A stretch of DNA of 64,000 nucleotides from Bacteroidota bacterium. GTDB lineage: Bacteria; Bacteroidota; Bacteroidia; AKYH767-A; OLB10. A program made the translations under genes and the position numbers. Numbering within the stretch: position 1 is the stretch's first letter; each line of letters begins with the position of its first letter. The stretch spans positions 53,647 through 117,646 of the forward strand of contig JADKFA010000049.1 of NCBI GenBank assembly GCA_016717725.1, in the 5' to 3' direction. The notes below the pieces were generated by a model. It was not told the origin of the DNA and ran no database searches. It worked only from the letters and a program-made list of their open reading frames with translations. Positions 8,941-17,951 of the stretch are shown here, piece after piece.

Positions 8941-9037
8941 TTATACCGACGCTTCTTATAGATATTCTATAAGATTAAATATGCCGCTTCGCACCAAACC
9001 AAAGCAGTGTATTATAAGTCGATGGAGGTCGGTATAA
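8941..9037. repeat. 97-bp element with 10-bp terminal inverted repeats between clpP and clpX
   Basis: TTATACCGAC (8941-8950) and GTCGGTATAA (9028-9037) are perfect inverted repeats flanking 77 bp. An inner palindromic segment (TTATAGATATTCTATAA, about 8957-8973) is also present. It has no coding potential. The architecture resembles a MITE or a structured leader, but no target-site duplication is evident. Confidence 0.4.
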
Positions 9038-9092
9038 TACAATTTTTTTTAAACTGAGTTAATATTCTAATTGGTATTAAATAAAATTTACC

Positions 9093-10331
9093 TTGAAGCA
9101 GAAGCAAGAAATAGTATGTTCATTTTGTGGCCGTGATAAAAGTCAGGCTAATGTTTTAATTGCCGGCATCAATGGTCATATCTGTGATCAATGTGTGACC
9201 CAAGCTCAATCCATTATTGGCGATGAGCAGGATCAAAAGTTGAAGTCAACTATTGGTACTCCATTAACGTTACCGAAGCCTACAGAAATAAAGAAGTTTT
9301 TAGATGAATATATCATCGGGCAAGAGCAAGCGAAGAAGGTAATTTCTGTTGCTGTCTATAACCATTATAAAAGACTTATCCATAAAAGCAAAATCGGTAA
9401 AGATGATGTGGAGTTGGAAAAATCGAATATCGTGATGGTAGGGGAGACGGGAACAGGAAAAACATTATTGGCCCGTACTATTGCTAAATTATTGAAGGTG
9501 CCTTTTTGTATTGCTGATGCTACCGTACTTACGGAAGCAGGGTATGTGGGAGAAGATGTAGAACATGTTCTGGCACGTTTGTTACAAAATGCCGATTACG
9601 ACGTTGCTGCTGCCGAGAGAGGAATTGTTTTTATTGATGAGATTGATAAAATAGCTCGTAAGAGCGATAATCCATCCATCACCCGCGATGTATCTGGAGA
9701 AGGTGTTCAACAAGGATTGTTAAAAATGCTGGAGAGCTCAATCGTGAACGTACCACCTCAAGGAGGAAGAAAACATCCTGAGCAAAAATTGATTCCTATT
9801 AACACTCAAAATATTTTATTCATTTGTGGAGGTGCTTTTGATGGTATCGATAAAATAATTAATCGCCGTCTTCAAGCAAACGCAATTGGTTATTCTCAAA
9901 AAACCGAAAATCAAATTGACCACGATAATTTAGTGCAATATGTGAGTCCGGTAGACTTAAAAACATTCGGATTGATTCCGGAGTTAATTGGTCGTTTGCC
10001 TGTCATTACTCATTTGTCATCATTAGATGCCTCTGCTTTGCGACGTATTTTGACGGAACCTAAAAATGCGTTAACTCGCCAATATCAAAAGTTGTTTGAT
10101 ATGGAAAATATTAAACTTACTTTTGATGATGACGCCCTTGATTTAATTGTTACCAAAGCCGTAGAATTCAAATTAGGAGCACGTGGTTTGCGTAGTATTT
10201 GCGAAGCCATTATGTTAGATGCGATGTTTGAAGTTCCGAGCGGAAAAGCAGCTAAAGATTTTACCATCACATTAGCTTATGCTAACGAAAAACTAAATAG
10301 CTCGACCATTAAGCAACTGAAGGTAGCGTAG
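9093..10331 (+). CDS. clpX: ATP-dependent Clp protease ATP-binding subunit ClpX
   Basis: A 412-residue AAA+ unfoldase that feeds substrates to ClpP. The N-terminal zinc-binding domain has Cys9, Cys12, Cys31 and Cys34 (CSFCGRD, HICDQC). The AAA+ core has Walker A GETGTGKT, Walker B IVFIDEIDKI, the substrate-gripping pore loop GYVGED and the ClpP-binding loop around LIPELIGRLPV (IGF-like, here IGR). TTG at 9093 is chosen as the start because an in-frame TAA lies at 9078-9080 and no ATG precedes the zinc domain. The 5' spacer contains the inverted-repeat element at 8941-9037. Confidence 0.96.
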   Translation: MKQKQEIVCSFCGRDKSQANVLIAGINGHICDQCVTQAQSIIGDEQDQKLKSTIGTPLTLPKPTEIKKFLDEYIIGQEQAKKVISVAVYNHYKRLIHKSKIGKDDVELEKSNIVMVGETGTGKTLLARTIAKLLKVPFCIADATVLTEAGYVGEDVEHVLARLLQNADYDVAAAERGIVFIDEIDKIARKSDNPSITRDVSGEGVQQGLLKMLESSIVNVPPQGGRKHPEQKLIPINTQNILFICGGAFDGIDKIINRRLQANAIGYSQKTENQIDHDNLVQYVSPVDLKTFGLIPELIGRLPVITHLSSLDASALRRILTEPKNALTRQYQKLFDMENIKLTFDDDALDLIVTKAVEFKLGARGLRSICEAIMLDAMFEVPSGKAAKDFTITLAYANEKLNSSTIKQLKVA

Positions 10332-10741
10332 GTATTTAGGGATGTTGCCTTGAATGGTGATGGTTGTGAAATATTAATTCGACTTCGAATCAGGCTTATT
10401 AGCTTCTGGCTTCTGGCTTCTAGCTGCAAATTTTTGGCAATCATTTCGATTTTCGTGCTTTTCGCACTTTCGCGTCCCGTAGAACTGCAAAGCAAAATTT
10501 AGTTTATATGAAAACTTCGCTCAGGGCAAGTAACCTATTTCGATTTTCGTGCTTTTCGCACTTTCGCGTCCTGTAGATCTGCGAAGTAAAAATTTATTTC
10601 AAATGTAAATCTCGTACAGAGCAGGATTTCGTTTTAAATTTCGCATCGCGAAGCCTCGCGACGTGTTCATTCGCTCCCGATAGCAATCGGGATCGCGTCA
10701 ATCGTGTTCATTCGCTCCCGATAGCAATCGGGATCGCGTCC
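10332..10741. repeat. Repeat-rich intergenic region with palindromes
   Basis: A 410-bp gene-free spacer made of repeated modules. A 34-bp module (starts TTTCGATTTTCGTGC) occurs at 10444-10477 and 10538-10571. A module with hairpin CGCGAAGCCTCGCG sits at 10641-10674 (also at 33516 and 33571). The 18-bp palindrome TCCCGATAGCAATCGGGA is at 10675-10692 and 10716-10733, each inside a near-identical 38-bp direct repeat. A TTCTGGC triple repeat lies at about 10402-10425. No ORF of note. Confidence 0.85.
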
Positions 10742-11230
10742 TCACCCGATGCGCTGATAAATACTAAAAGTATAATTATACTTATTCTTTTCATCGGCTT
10801 TATGCATCTCCATATGCACCATTTTCCAAGCACTCAAGCTAAATTCCGGGAAAAAGGAATCGGCATCTTTTGTTGTTTCCACTCTTGTTAAATAAAGTTT
10901 GTCAGCCACTTGAATTGCTTGTCGGTAGATGGATGCTCCTCCAATAATAAAAACCTCTTCGTTTTTCTTGCATGATTTAATGGCCGAGAATAAATCTTCC
11001 ATCACCTCACATCCTTCGGCAACAAAATCTTTGTTTCTGGAAAGTACAATATTCCTCCGATTCGGTAAAGCTTTTCCAATGGATTCATAGGTTAGTCGAC
11101 CCATAATAACCGTATTCCCGCTTGTAATTTTTTTAAAGTATTTCAGGTCGGCAGGCAAATGCCATAAAAGCTGGTTGTCCTTACCAATTCCAAGGTTTTT
11201 ATCGACTGCTGCTATCAAAGAAAGAATCAT
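10742..11230 (-). CDS. folA: Dihydrofolate reductase
   Basis: A 162-residue enzyme reducing dihydrofolate to tetrahydrofolate with NADPH. Family motifs are in order: ILSLIAAVDKNLGIGKDNQLLWHLPADLKYFKKIT (residues 2-36, with the acidic Asp of the active site in LPADL), the NADPH-binding VIMGRLTYESIG and ALPNRRNIVLSR, and the second dinucleotide motif VFIIGGASIYRQAI. It supplies the cofactor cycle needed by thyA, encoded 5.4 kb to the right on the same strand but not in one operon. Its 3' end abuts a repeat-rich spacer. Confidence 0.95.
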   Translation of the reverse strand: MILSLIAAVDKNLGIGKDNQLLWHLPADLKYFKKITSGNTVIMGRLTYESIGKALPNRRNIVLSRNKDFVAEGCEVMEDLFSAIKSCKKNEEVFIIGGASIYRQAIQVADKLYLTRVETTKDADSFFPEFSLSAWKMVHMEMHKADEKNKYNYTFSIYQRIG

Positions 11231-11399
11231 GCGTTACCAATTTAACTCTGTTGTGGCGATGAAATTACATAATAAAACATTTGATTTCTTGAATCATTGA
11301 TTTTTAATAGGTTTGTTTAATTAAACGAAGTAAATTTATTGTTATCAAAAGGTCTATTTCCCATTAATTTTTTGTAAAATCGTAAACCAATTCAATAGC

Positions 11400-11795
11400 A
11401 TGAAACAATTACTAATTAGTCTCGGTTTTTTATGTTTAATAACCTCTTGTAAGAAAGAGGCAGGTGAGGGGGGGAACTCAGTCATTCAGGGTAAGATTTT
11501 GGAGAGAACATATACTGCTTTTCCTACCATCTATTCAGATAAAGCAGCTCTTGAAAAAGATGTATATATCATTTATGGTGATGACAACACTACTTTTGAT
11601 GATCGCACTAGAACCAGCTTTGACGGGAGTTTTAAATTCGAGTTTCTAAGGAAAGGGAAGTACAGAATATTTGTTTATTCTGAAGATACAGTCTTAACCA
11701 ATTTTGGTAAGGATGTCCCCATTTTCATTGATGCCGAGATTAAGAAAAATAGATCAGAAGTAACCCTACCTACTGTGACCACAGTAAATTTGTAG
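11400..11795 (+). CDS. Small lipoprotein, first gene of the VTC cluster
   Basis: A 131-residue protein with a lipoprotein signal ending in LITSC (Cys17), followed by a short Lys/Glu/Gly linker. The mature part looks like a beta-sandwich (alternating strands VIQGKILERTYTAF, DVYIIYGDD, GSFKFEFLRKGKYRIFVYSED), similar in style to carboxypeptidase-regulatory or SpaA-like folds, which often decorate surface proteins. This is a visual judgement only. Its stop is 4 bp before the VTC-domain gene, so the two are almost certainly cotranscribed and the lipoprotein may be an outer-membrane partner of that cluster. Confidence 0.7.
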   Translation: MKQLLISLGFLCLITSCKKEAGEGGNSVIQGKILERTYTAFPTIYSDKAALEKDVYIIYGDDNTTFDDRTRTSFDGSFKFEFLRKGKYRIFVYSEDTVLTNFGKDVPIFIDAEIKKNRSEVTLPTVTTVNL

Positions 11796-11799
11796 TTAG

Positions 11800-12549
11800 A
11801 TGGATTTGCAACAACTATTAGAGCAATTCCCTCCGATCTCTTTAAAGGAGATGGATGAAGTTGCTTTGACGAATAGAATTGATACAAAGTATATTTTCCA
11901 TGCTCATCTTTTAGAAGAGGTCTTGAATTCTCTCGTGAAGGATTATTCAATTTTGAATATTGATGGGATAAAAATGCATTTGTATGAAACGTTGTATTTT
12001 GATGATCGAAATTTGAATTTATATCTCAATCACCATAACCAACGTGGAAGTCGTTACAAGTTAAGATTGCGTCGTTATGGAAGTTCATCCATTAGTTTTA
12101 TCGAGGTAAAAGCGAAGACGAATAAAGGAAGAACGATAAAATCCAGAAAGAAAACAGGTCAGTTTGAAAAGTCTTTGCATCCCGATCAATTGTCGTTTTT
12201 TAGAGAAGTTACTCAAGAAGAAGAAGGCAATTGGCAGTGTTCTACGAGTATCAATTTCAATCGAATTACCCTGGTGAGCTTAAATCCTCCAGAAAGAATG
12301 ACGCTGGATTTGAACCTTCAGTTTTTAGACGATCAGAGCAATGTGAAGTTTGAAAATATTATCGTAGCAGAGGTGAAGCAAGGGAGTAAGGCCCCTTCTG
12401 CATTTATAAATGAAATGAAGAAACGAAGAATTCAACCTTCTTCCATTTCTAAATATTGCCTTGGACTCTCCCTGTTGCGTCCGTCGTTGAAGCAAAATTT
12501 ATTTAAGAAACAACAATTACTTATTAAGAACATACAAAACAGAGCATAA
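11800..12549 (+). CDS. VTC-domain (polyphosphate polymerase-like, CYTH-fold) protein
   Basis: A 249-residue soluble protein with a VTC domain, the triphosphate-tunnel fold of the yeast Vtc4 polyphosphate polymerase. Visible family motifs are LTNRIDTKYIFHAHLLEEVL near the N-terminus (R and K tunnel residues), YETLYFDDRNLNLYLNHHNQRGSRYKLRLRRYG (basic tunnel strand), FIEVKAKTNKGRTIKSRKK and the late acidic IIVAEVKQGSKAP, expected to hold the metal. It is sandwiched by a lipoprotein gene (4 bp before) and a DUF4956 membrane protein (2 bp after). Polyphosphate synthesis is the family-level expectation, while the bacterial product is not established from sequence. Confidence 0.82.
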   Translation: MDLQQLLEQFPPISLKEMDEVALTNRIDTKYIFHAHLLEEVLNSLVKDYSILNIDGIKMHLYETLYFDDRNLNLYLNHHNQRGSRYKLRLRRYGSSSISFIEVKAKTNKGRTIKSRKKTGQFEKSLHPDQLSFFREVTQEEEGNWQCSTSINFNRITLVSLNPPERMTLDLNLQFLDDQSNVKFENIIVAEVKQGSKAPSAFINEMKKRRIQPSSISKYCLGLSLLRPSLKQNLFKKQQLLIKNIQNRA

Positions 12550-12551
12550 TT

Positions 12552-13130
12552 ATGGATTTAGAATTGTTTGATAAACTAGGAGATAAATTTTTCATTCGAT
12601 TTATTATTGATTTGGTAGCCGTAACCACAATCGTTTTCGCGATTTACTTACCTAATTATAAAAAGCGTGATCACGTATTTACGTTTTTTATGTTCAATGT
12701 AATCATCTACATCATTACTTATTTGCTAAGTAAAGTGGAGATGTCGTTTGGTGCCGCCTTCGGACTCTTCGCCGTCTTCTCATTGTTAAGGTATCGTACC
12801 GAGAATATTTCGGAGAAGGATATGACTTATTTGTTGTTGTTCATTGCAATGGGATTGATTAATTCCACCGTGAAAGGAACTTATTTCGAATCATTCGTGC
12901 TGAATGGAATTTTAATGTTTGCCGCGTGGGTGTTAGATGGTGGTGTACTCGTAAAGAACGAAAAGACGCAAACTATCCAATATGAAAAAATTGAAAACGT
13001 GAGAGATGATAAGGAACAAGAATTATTGACGGATCTTCGTGAACGTACTGGATTAAAAATCCACAAGGTTTCCGTAGTGTACATCGACTTTGTAAAGGAC
13101 AGCGCCGAACTTAAAATTTATTTTTATTGA
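12552..13130 (+). CDS. DUF4956 membrane protein
   Basis: A 192-residue inner-membrane protein. About four hydrophobic helices lie in residues 12-125 (for example FIIDLVAVTTIVFAIYL, FFMFNVIIYIITYLL, FGAAFGLFAVFSLLRYRTE and YLLLFIAMGLINSTV), followed by a soluble C-terminal domain of about 60 residues. The FGAAFGLFAVFSLLRYRT segment is the typical DUF4956 signature. These proteins recur next to VTC-domain and CotH-kinase genes, as here, which suggests a membrane partner or channel for the VTC product. It starts 2 bp after the VTC gene and ends 1 bp before the next. Confidence 0.8.
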   Translation: MDLELFDKLGDKFFIRFIIDLVAVTTIVFAIYLPNYKKRDHVFTFFMFNVIIYIITYLLSKVEMSFGAAFGLFAVFSLLRYRTENISEKDMTYLLLFIAMGLINSTVKGTYFESFVLNGILMFAAWVLDGGVLVKNEKTQTIQYEKIENVRDDKEQELLTDLRERTGLKIHKVSVVYIDFVKDSAELKIYFY

Positions 13131-13131
13131 G

Positions 13132-13770
13132 ATGTTGAATCGTCGCGTTTCTTTTTTAATCATGTTTTTTTTTCCTTTGATGGGCTTAAGTCAAGTGACT
13201 TGGGAAAATCAAGTGTGGACATCCATTTCGCTCGAGAAAAAAATCATCAATAAAACAAAGGCAGAAATTACGATGGAGTCGAGGTGGAGCGTAGATCCAT
13301 TGATGGCTTTGAGATATTTTCCGAATGTGGCGCTTCAACGAAAATGGTCCGATCTATTTTCAACAACATTGCATTACCGCTATATTACTTCTAACAAAGG
13401 ATTGGGTTATCGTGAATCTACTCATCGTTTAATGCTAGATGCTGTTCTTGGCCATACTTTCAAAAAAACCGATGTAGCATTGCGTTTTAGAGCAGGAAAA
13501 GAAGATGAGGTAGGAGTAAATGATGATATTTTTTCTTTCACGCAATTCGTCTTTCGTCAGAAGTTAAGTGTAAAACATAAATTGTTAAAGCAAGAATTTT
13601 CATTCAGTGTTGAACAATTTGAAACCATCATTGGCGAAGATGTACTTTACGATCAACGTCGTTATACATTAGGCTCCGAACATAAAATCAACAAACGAAA
13701 TTATATTTCCTTTTTTGTGATGCCCGGTATGTTTAAATTTGATCAAGTTTATTTCTACGCCGCAGAATGA
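13132..13770 (+). CDS. DUF2490 family outer-membrane beta-barrel-like protein
   Basis: A 212-residue protein with a signal peptide (MLNRRVSFLIMFFFPLMGLSQ). The remainder is alternating amphipathic strands ending in aromatic residues (for example TWENQVWTSISLEKKI, TTLHYRYITSNKGLGYRESTHRLML, DVALRFRAGKE), the pattern of DUF2490, a family predicted to form an outer-membrane barrel. It is the last gene of the lipoprotein-VTC-DUF4956 run (1 bp after DUF4956), so it may be the outer-membrane component. Function unknown. Confidence 0.75.
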   Translation: MLNRRVSFLIMFFFPLMGLSQVTWENQVWTSISLEKKIINKTKAEITMESRWSVDPLMALRYFPNVALQRKWSDLFSTTLHYRYITSNKGLGYRESTHRLMLDAVLGHTFKKTDVALRFRAGKEDEVGVNDDIFSFTQFVFRQKLSVKHKLLKQEFSFSVEQFETIIGEDVLYDQRRYTLGSEHKINKRNYISFFVMPGMFKFDQVYFYAAE

Positions 13771-13937
13771 ATTTTAAATTTTGTAGGAGACAGCCATTTG
13801 CTGTTTTTAAATTTCAATTCCAAGAAGTTTTTCTCCCCTGTAGTATTGTTTGACGAAAGGGTCCGCTTGGGCGAAAATTCCTAATTCCTATCCCAATAGC
13901 TGAGACTTAATTTACTTAATTCGTGAAGCCTTATTGA

Positions 13938-16277
13938 TTAATGCCGTACAATCAATTTCTTCGCCGCTTCACCAACACGAACATAATAGATACCTGCAGG
14001 CCATGCTTCTGTACTTAAACTAAAGAATGTTGAATATCCCAAGCGATCTATTTTTTGACCAACAGCGTTGTAGATTTCAATATCTCTTTGCTCATCATCC
14101 GACACTTGTATTTGAACCAAGTCGGATGTTGGATTTGGATACAAGGATAACTGTACGGGTACCGAGACATTTTCTTCGATACCAACCGAATTGTTGTTAG
14201 CAGAGAAAGTATGTCCCTGAATGATGAATGATCCCGTTCCATTAGGTACACGCGCATATCCAGAATTGGTAGTTTGTTGTCCCCATGAAAGAGAATCAAC
14301 AGTTCTTTGAAGTGGATCTAATAACATTAATAATTCACCTGAACCCGACAATTTGAAGTTCGCATGATAAGGTCCTTGACTACTGTCTTCATCTGCCCAA
14401 ATAATTAAATAATCGTTGGCAGGAATGATAGTGCCAGCAGGGATTTCAAACTTGGTCAAATTAACTGGATTGTCCGATAAAAAATATCCACTAATATCAA
14501 CTGGTGAATTGGATTTGTTATATAATTCAATCCAATCATCAAACTCTCCAGCGTTGTCGGCAACAGCACTTGCATTGGTTGCCATTACTTCATTAATTAC
14601 AACGGAGGTATCTGTAGATGCTACTGGAGCTACCGTATAAATGAAAACATTATGTTCAGCTCCGGGAGGGAAATACGTTACACTTTTAGCCGTATTGGCT
14701 GCTGCCGCTTCAACATAAAAACGTACCCACGATCCTGCTGCAAATCCAGGAATGCTTGCACCATAAATTCCATCAGCAGCAATATTATCGTCATGCAACC
14801 CATCGTCAAACATTTGAACTTTTAAAAAATTACCCACTAAACTATTCGAGTAATAAAGTTGTGCGTTGTCAATTCCAGTTAGCGAAATTATTGAAGAGCG
14901 AACCGTTGTTGGCTGCATGTCGGTGGGTTGTTGATACTGCACTCCATTCGTATAGTATGTGGCATCATAAATAATAGGTCCTACTTGTTGAATCTCCGTA
15001 TTCGCATTCAAATAATTTTTACGATTATTAATAAAATTTCTCAATACCGTAATCTCACTATTGTACTGCGTAGTTGAGTAAATTTTCTTGGTATCATTTG
15101 CAACAATGGTATCTACTAAGGCTCTAAAATTGTTTATCGTTAAATTAGTATAGGCAGTATCGAATTCCTCTGCAAGGATGGTCCGCATATGCGCCAAGTA
15201 CCGCTGACGTAATGATGGAACAGCAAGTAAACGATTCAACAATGGATAGTTTGCATTGGTTTGATTGTAGAATACTCCCCACGAAGTAAGTCCTGGTGTA
15301 TAGAATGCTTCATTACCATCATACTCATGTGGAGTGATTAATCCAGTTTCTGCTCCGTAATGAACGTAGTAATCCATCTTCCCTTTATAAACATAACTAT
15401 CATCATCGCACCAAGCAATTTCAGAGGCTAAATACCAAAGCGTGCGATCTACATCAAAGTAACGCGCTAAGGTATCTTCTAAATTTGCGAGAGGGGTATT
15501 TTCTAACTTATCACAAGCTCGCACTAAATAATCCCAAGGTTGTGCAAACGTCGATTCCTTTAACGTGTAGTATTGCTTATATGAATTCGTATCATTGGAA
15601 AGGTAATTTAATGCTGTGGTGCCATCTCCCCAGCCACCACCACCGCCTGATCCAGGAGGTTTGTCAGCACGCCACCAAATACCATCATTACTCAAGTACC
15701 ATTGCTCTAAAAAATCTTTATTTAATTGTTGGATGTTTGGATACAATCCCCAATTCGCTCCATTTAAATACAGTTTTATAAAATTAGTTTTAGCGGTCGG
15801 AACATGTTTACGAATGAAAGTGGTGTATAATACTTCACGCATTAAAGAAGGATCAGAATTTGCATTGTTAATTTTGAAAGTACTATATCCATCGTAATCG
15901 GCTCCGCTTTTCCAAAAATCTAATTCCATCTTAAACGATTTCTTTTGAGAAGCACCGGTTTGAAACGATGTATTTCCTCTGAAACGAACACCCACACTGT
16001 CGAAAGTTTGTCCGTCAATTTGCAACGTGGCAGGAAGGTTGGTTTTAGTTGAATAATTCGCTGTAAGCTGTGACCAAAAATTTGGACTTGCAAAAGTTAA
16101 GTCGATACGACGAACTAAACTTTGATCATAGTAACCAGTATTCGGCTCACTGCCGATCATCAACATTTTTCCATCTGGAGTAATGTGCATTTCATAAGGA
16201 AGATTTTGTGCTTGTACTGCACTCGAGCCAATAATAAAGGCTGAGAAGAGCAAAGCACTTCGTAATAGTATTTTCAT
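13938..16277 (-). CDS. CotH-kinase family secreted protein with lamin-tail and T9SS domains
   Basis: A 779-residue exported protein. After a signal peptide (residues 1-23, ending SSAVQAQ) comes a CotH-like protein kinase domain (about 90-400): VGVRFRGNTSFQTGASQKKSF is the nucleotide-binding segment, INNANSDPSLMREVL the NxxDPSxxR helix, and PHEYDGNEAF replaces the usual D-x-D catalytic motif (only one Asp clear). A region near 450-560 has a bacterial Ig-like appearance. A lamin-tail domain follows (INEVMATNAS to about 690), and the C-terminal 80 residues are a T9SS sorting domain (LSLYPNPTSDLVQI, WPAGIYYVRV). It converges on the VTC/DUF4956 cluster, an association also known from other bacteria. 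Substrate unknown. Confidence 0.85.
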   Translation of the reverse strand: MKILLRSALLFSAFIIGSSAVQAQNLPYEMHITPDGKMLMIGSEPNTGYYDQSLVRRIDLTFASPNFWSQLTANYSTKTNLPATLQIDGQTFDSVGVRFRGNTSFQTGASQKKSFKMELDFWKSGADYDGYSTFKINNANSDPSLMREVLYTTFIRKHVPTAKTNFIKLYLNGANWGLYPNIQQLNKDFLEQWYLSNDGIWWRADKPPGSGGGGGWGDGTTALNYLSNDTNSYKQYYTLKESTFAQPWDYLVRACDKLENTPLANLEDTLARYFDVDRTLWYLASEIAWCDDDSYVYKGKMDYYVHYGAETGLITPHEYDGNEAFYTPGLTSWGVFYNQTNANYPLLNRLLAVPSLRQRYLAHMRTILAEEFDTAYTNLTINNFRALVDTIVANDTKKIYSTTQYNSEITVLRNFINNRKNYLNANTEIQQVGPIIYDATYYTNGVQYQQPTDMQPTTVRSSIISLTGIDNAQLYYSNSLVGNFLKVQMFDDGLHDDNIAADGIYGASIPGFAAGSWVRFYVEAAAANTAKSVTYFPPGAEHNVFIYTVAPVASTDTSVVINEVMATNASAVADNAGEFDDWIELYNKSNSPVDISGYFLSDNPVNLTKFEIPAGTIIPANDYLIIWADEDSSQGPYHANFKLSGSGELLMLLDPLQRTVDSLSWGQQTTNSGYARVPNGTGSFIIQGHTFSANNNSVGIEENVSVPVQLSLYPNPTSDLVQIQVSDDEQRDIEIYNAVGQKIDRLGYSTFFSLSTEAWPAGIYYVRVGEAAKKLIVRH

Positions 16278-16489
16278 AGGGTATATTGTTTGGTTTTGGT
16301 TCAGATGGGTTTAGACGATACCTCGATAAGATTCCTTCGATATAAAGAAATTATTAACCAGAGTATAATCTTAATGATTTAATAATAGGGTTCTAATTTA
16401 GAGAAGATTATTGGATAATGGTTTAAGAGTGAGATGAAAATTAGGAGGATGGCGATAAAAATCATTCGTCCATTAATAAACTTCATTTA

Positions 16490-16590
16490 AACGCAACGAA
16501 AGCAGCGATAAGCAACGACCGCAGCGAAAAGCCATCGGGAATAAATTCACCAATTCACCAACTTGCCTCCCGATAGCTATCGGGATTGCA
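16490..16590. repeat. Repeat modules: tandem CACCAATT, palindrome and CGCAACG-rich tract
   Basis: In the 317-bp gap between the CotH and thyA genes, a CGCAACG/GCAGCG-rich tract (16490-16540) is followed by CACCAATTCACCAACTT (about 16546-16563) and the palindrome TCCCGATAGCTATCGGGA (16568-16585). The CACCAATT unit is the complement of the tandem repeat at 33231-33312. No ORF. Confidence 0.75.
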
Positions 16591-16595
16591 ATTCT

Positions 16596-17390
16596 TTAAA
16601 CGGCTACGGGTGCTTTTATCGCTGGCCACGGATCATAATTTTCAATCTTGAAATCATCAAAATGGAAGGAGAAAATGTCCTTGATATCGGGATTAATTTT
16701 GAGGGTAGGTAAGGGCCTAAATTCGCGGCTGAGTTGTAATTCTACTTGCTCCATGTGGTTGCTGTAGATGTGCACATCGCCATAGGTATGTACAAAATCG
16801 CCAACCCCTAATCCGCAAACCTGGGCTACCATGTGTGTGAGTAGAGCGTAGGAAGCAATGTTGAAGGGGACGCCTAAAAATAAATCGGCACTGCGTTGAT
16901 AGAGTTGGCAACTTAACTTTCCATTGGCTACATAAAACTGAAATAAAATATGGCAGGGAGGTAAGGCCATTTGGGGAATTTCTCCCACGTTCCAGGCGTT
17001 GACTAATAATCGACGCGAGTCGGGATTGCTCTTGATTTGGGAGATAAGTGCAGAAATCTGATCAATATTTTTGCCGTCGGGAGTAGGCCACGAGCGCCAT
17101 TGCTTCCCGTAAACCGGACCTAAATTCCCGCTTTCATCTGCCCATTCATCCCATATGGAAACTCCATTATCTTTTAAATACTTAGTGTTTGTTTCGCCCT
17201 TTAAAAACCATAACAACTCATGAATAATCGACTTGGTATGAAGCTTTTTAGTAGTGAGAAGCGGAAATCCTTCTTCCAGATTACATCTTAGTTGATAGCC
17301 AAAAACACTGATCGTTCCGGTGCCCGTACGGTCTTCTTTCTTGACCCCATTTTCTAAAACATGGCGGAGGAGATCATGGTATTGCTTCAT
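16596..17390 (-). CDS. thyA: Thymidylate synthase
   Basis: A 264-residue enzyme converting dUMP to dTMP using methylene-tetrahydrofolate. The catalytic nucleophile is Cys146 in ALPPCHILFQFYV. The phosphate-binding Arg is in NPDSRRLLVNAWN, the conserved DRTGTGT loop is near residue 20, and the C-terminal segment ends in KAPVAV as expected. Length equals that of the E. coli enzyme. It functionally pairs with the dihydrofolate reductase gene at 10.7 kb. The 3' side carries a palindromic repeat module. Confidence 0.97.
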   Translation of the reverse strand: MKQYHDLLRHVLENGVKKEDRTGTGTISVFGYQLRCNLEEGFPLLTTKKLHTKSIIHELLWFLKGETNTKYLKDNGVSIWDEWADESGNLGPVYGKQWRSWPTPDGKNIDQISALISQIKSNPDSRRLLVNAWNVGEIPQMALPPCHILFQFYVANGKLSCQLYQRSADLFLGVPFNIASYALLTHMVAQVCGLGVGDFVHTYGDVHIYSNHMEQVELQLSREFRPLPTLKINPDIKDIFSFHFDDFKIENYDPWPAIKAPVAV

Positions 17391-17526
17391 ATTGATGGAA
17401 TTTGTACAAATTTAAAAACCTTTGTTCTTAATTATAGAGATAATCTTCCAATTTTATAACAACGGGCTATTGGCATCATTTTGGTTTGTTTTTTGGCGCT
17501 CATACCTTTAGTTTAGCCAAAATATT

Positions 17527-17931
17527 ATGAATTACAAACTTCTGTTAACAATGGTCGCACTGGCAATGCTCAGTGCTTGCTCCGATGAAGATACGCCCGA
17601 TCCAAATATAGACGATCGAGATAAATTTTTAGGAACCTGGAGCTGTGCCGAAACCATCGGTTCTTCAACCACTACTTTCCCAATAATCATTACTTCTTAC
17701 GGTGAATCCGATTCACTCCGACTATCCAACTTTTCGAATTATGGGAATACAGCGGTTGCTTTGGGATTAGTTTCAGGAAAGAGTATTGTAATTCCTAATC
17801 AGCAAATTGGTGTGACGTTAATTGTGGTGCAAGGATCGGGATTGTATTTCTCTCAAGGTGCGAATGAGAAAATGAACTTGAATTATTCTAGCGACGGACA
17901 AAGTGCCACTGCAGTTTGCACCAAACTATAA
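17527..17931 (+). CDS. Small lipoprotein of unknown function
   Basis: A 134-residue protein with a lipoprotein signal peptide (lipobox LSAC, Cys18) followed by an acidic stretch (SDEDTPDPNIDDRD). The mature domain begins FLGTWSCAETIGSSTTTF, reminiscent of lipocalin-like or META-type Bacteroidota lipoproteins that start with a GTW motif, but I cannot assign a family firmly. A possible promoter (TACCTTTA, about 17505-17512, with TTTTTTGG upstream) precedes it. It ends 20 bp before the convergent CNNM gene. Confidence 0.65.
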   Translation: MNYKLLLTMVALAMLSACSDEDTPDPNIDDRDKFLGTWSCAETIGSSTTTFPIIITSYGESDSLRLSNFSNYGNTAVALGLVSGKSIVIPNQQIGVTLIVVQGSGLYFSQGANEKMNLNYSSDGQSATAVCTKL

Positions 17932-17951
17932 TTGCTTGTTGAGCAACGAGT

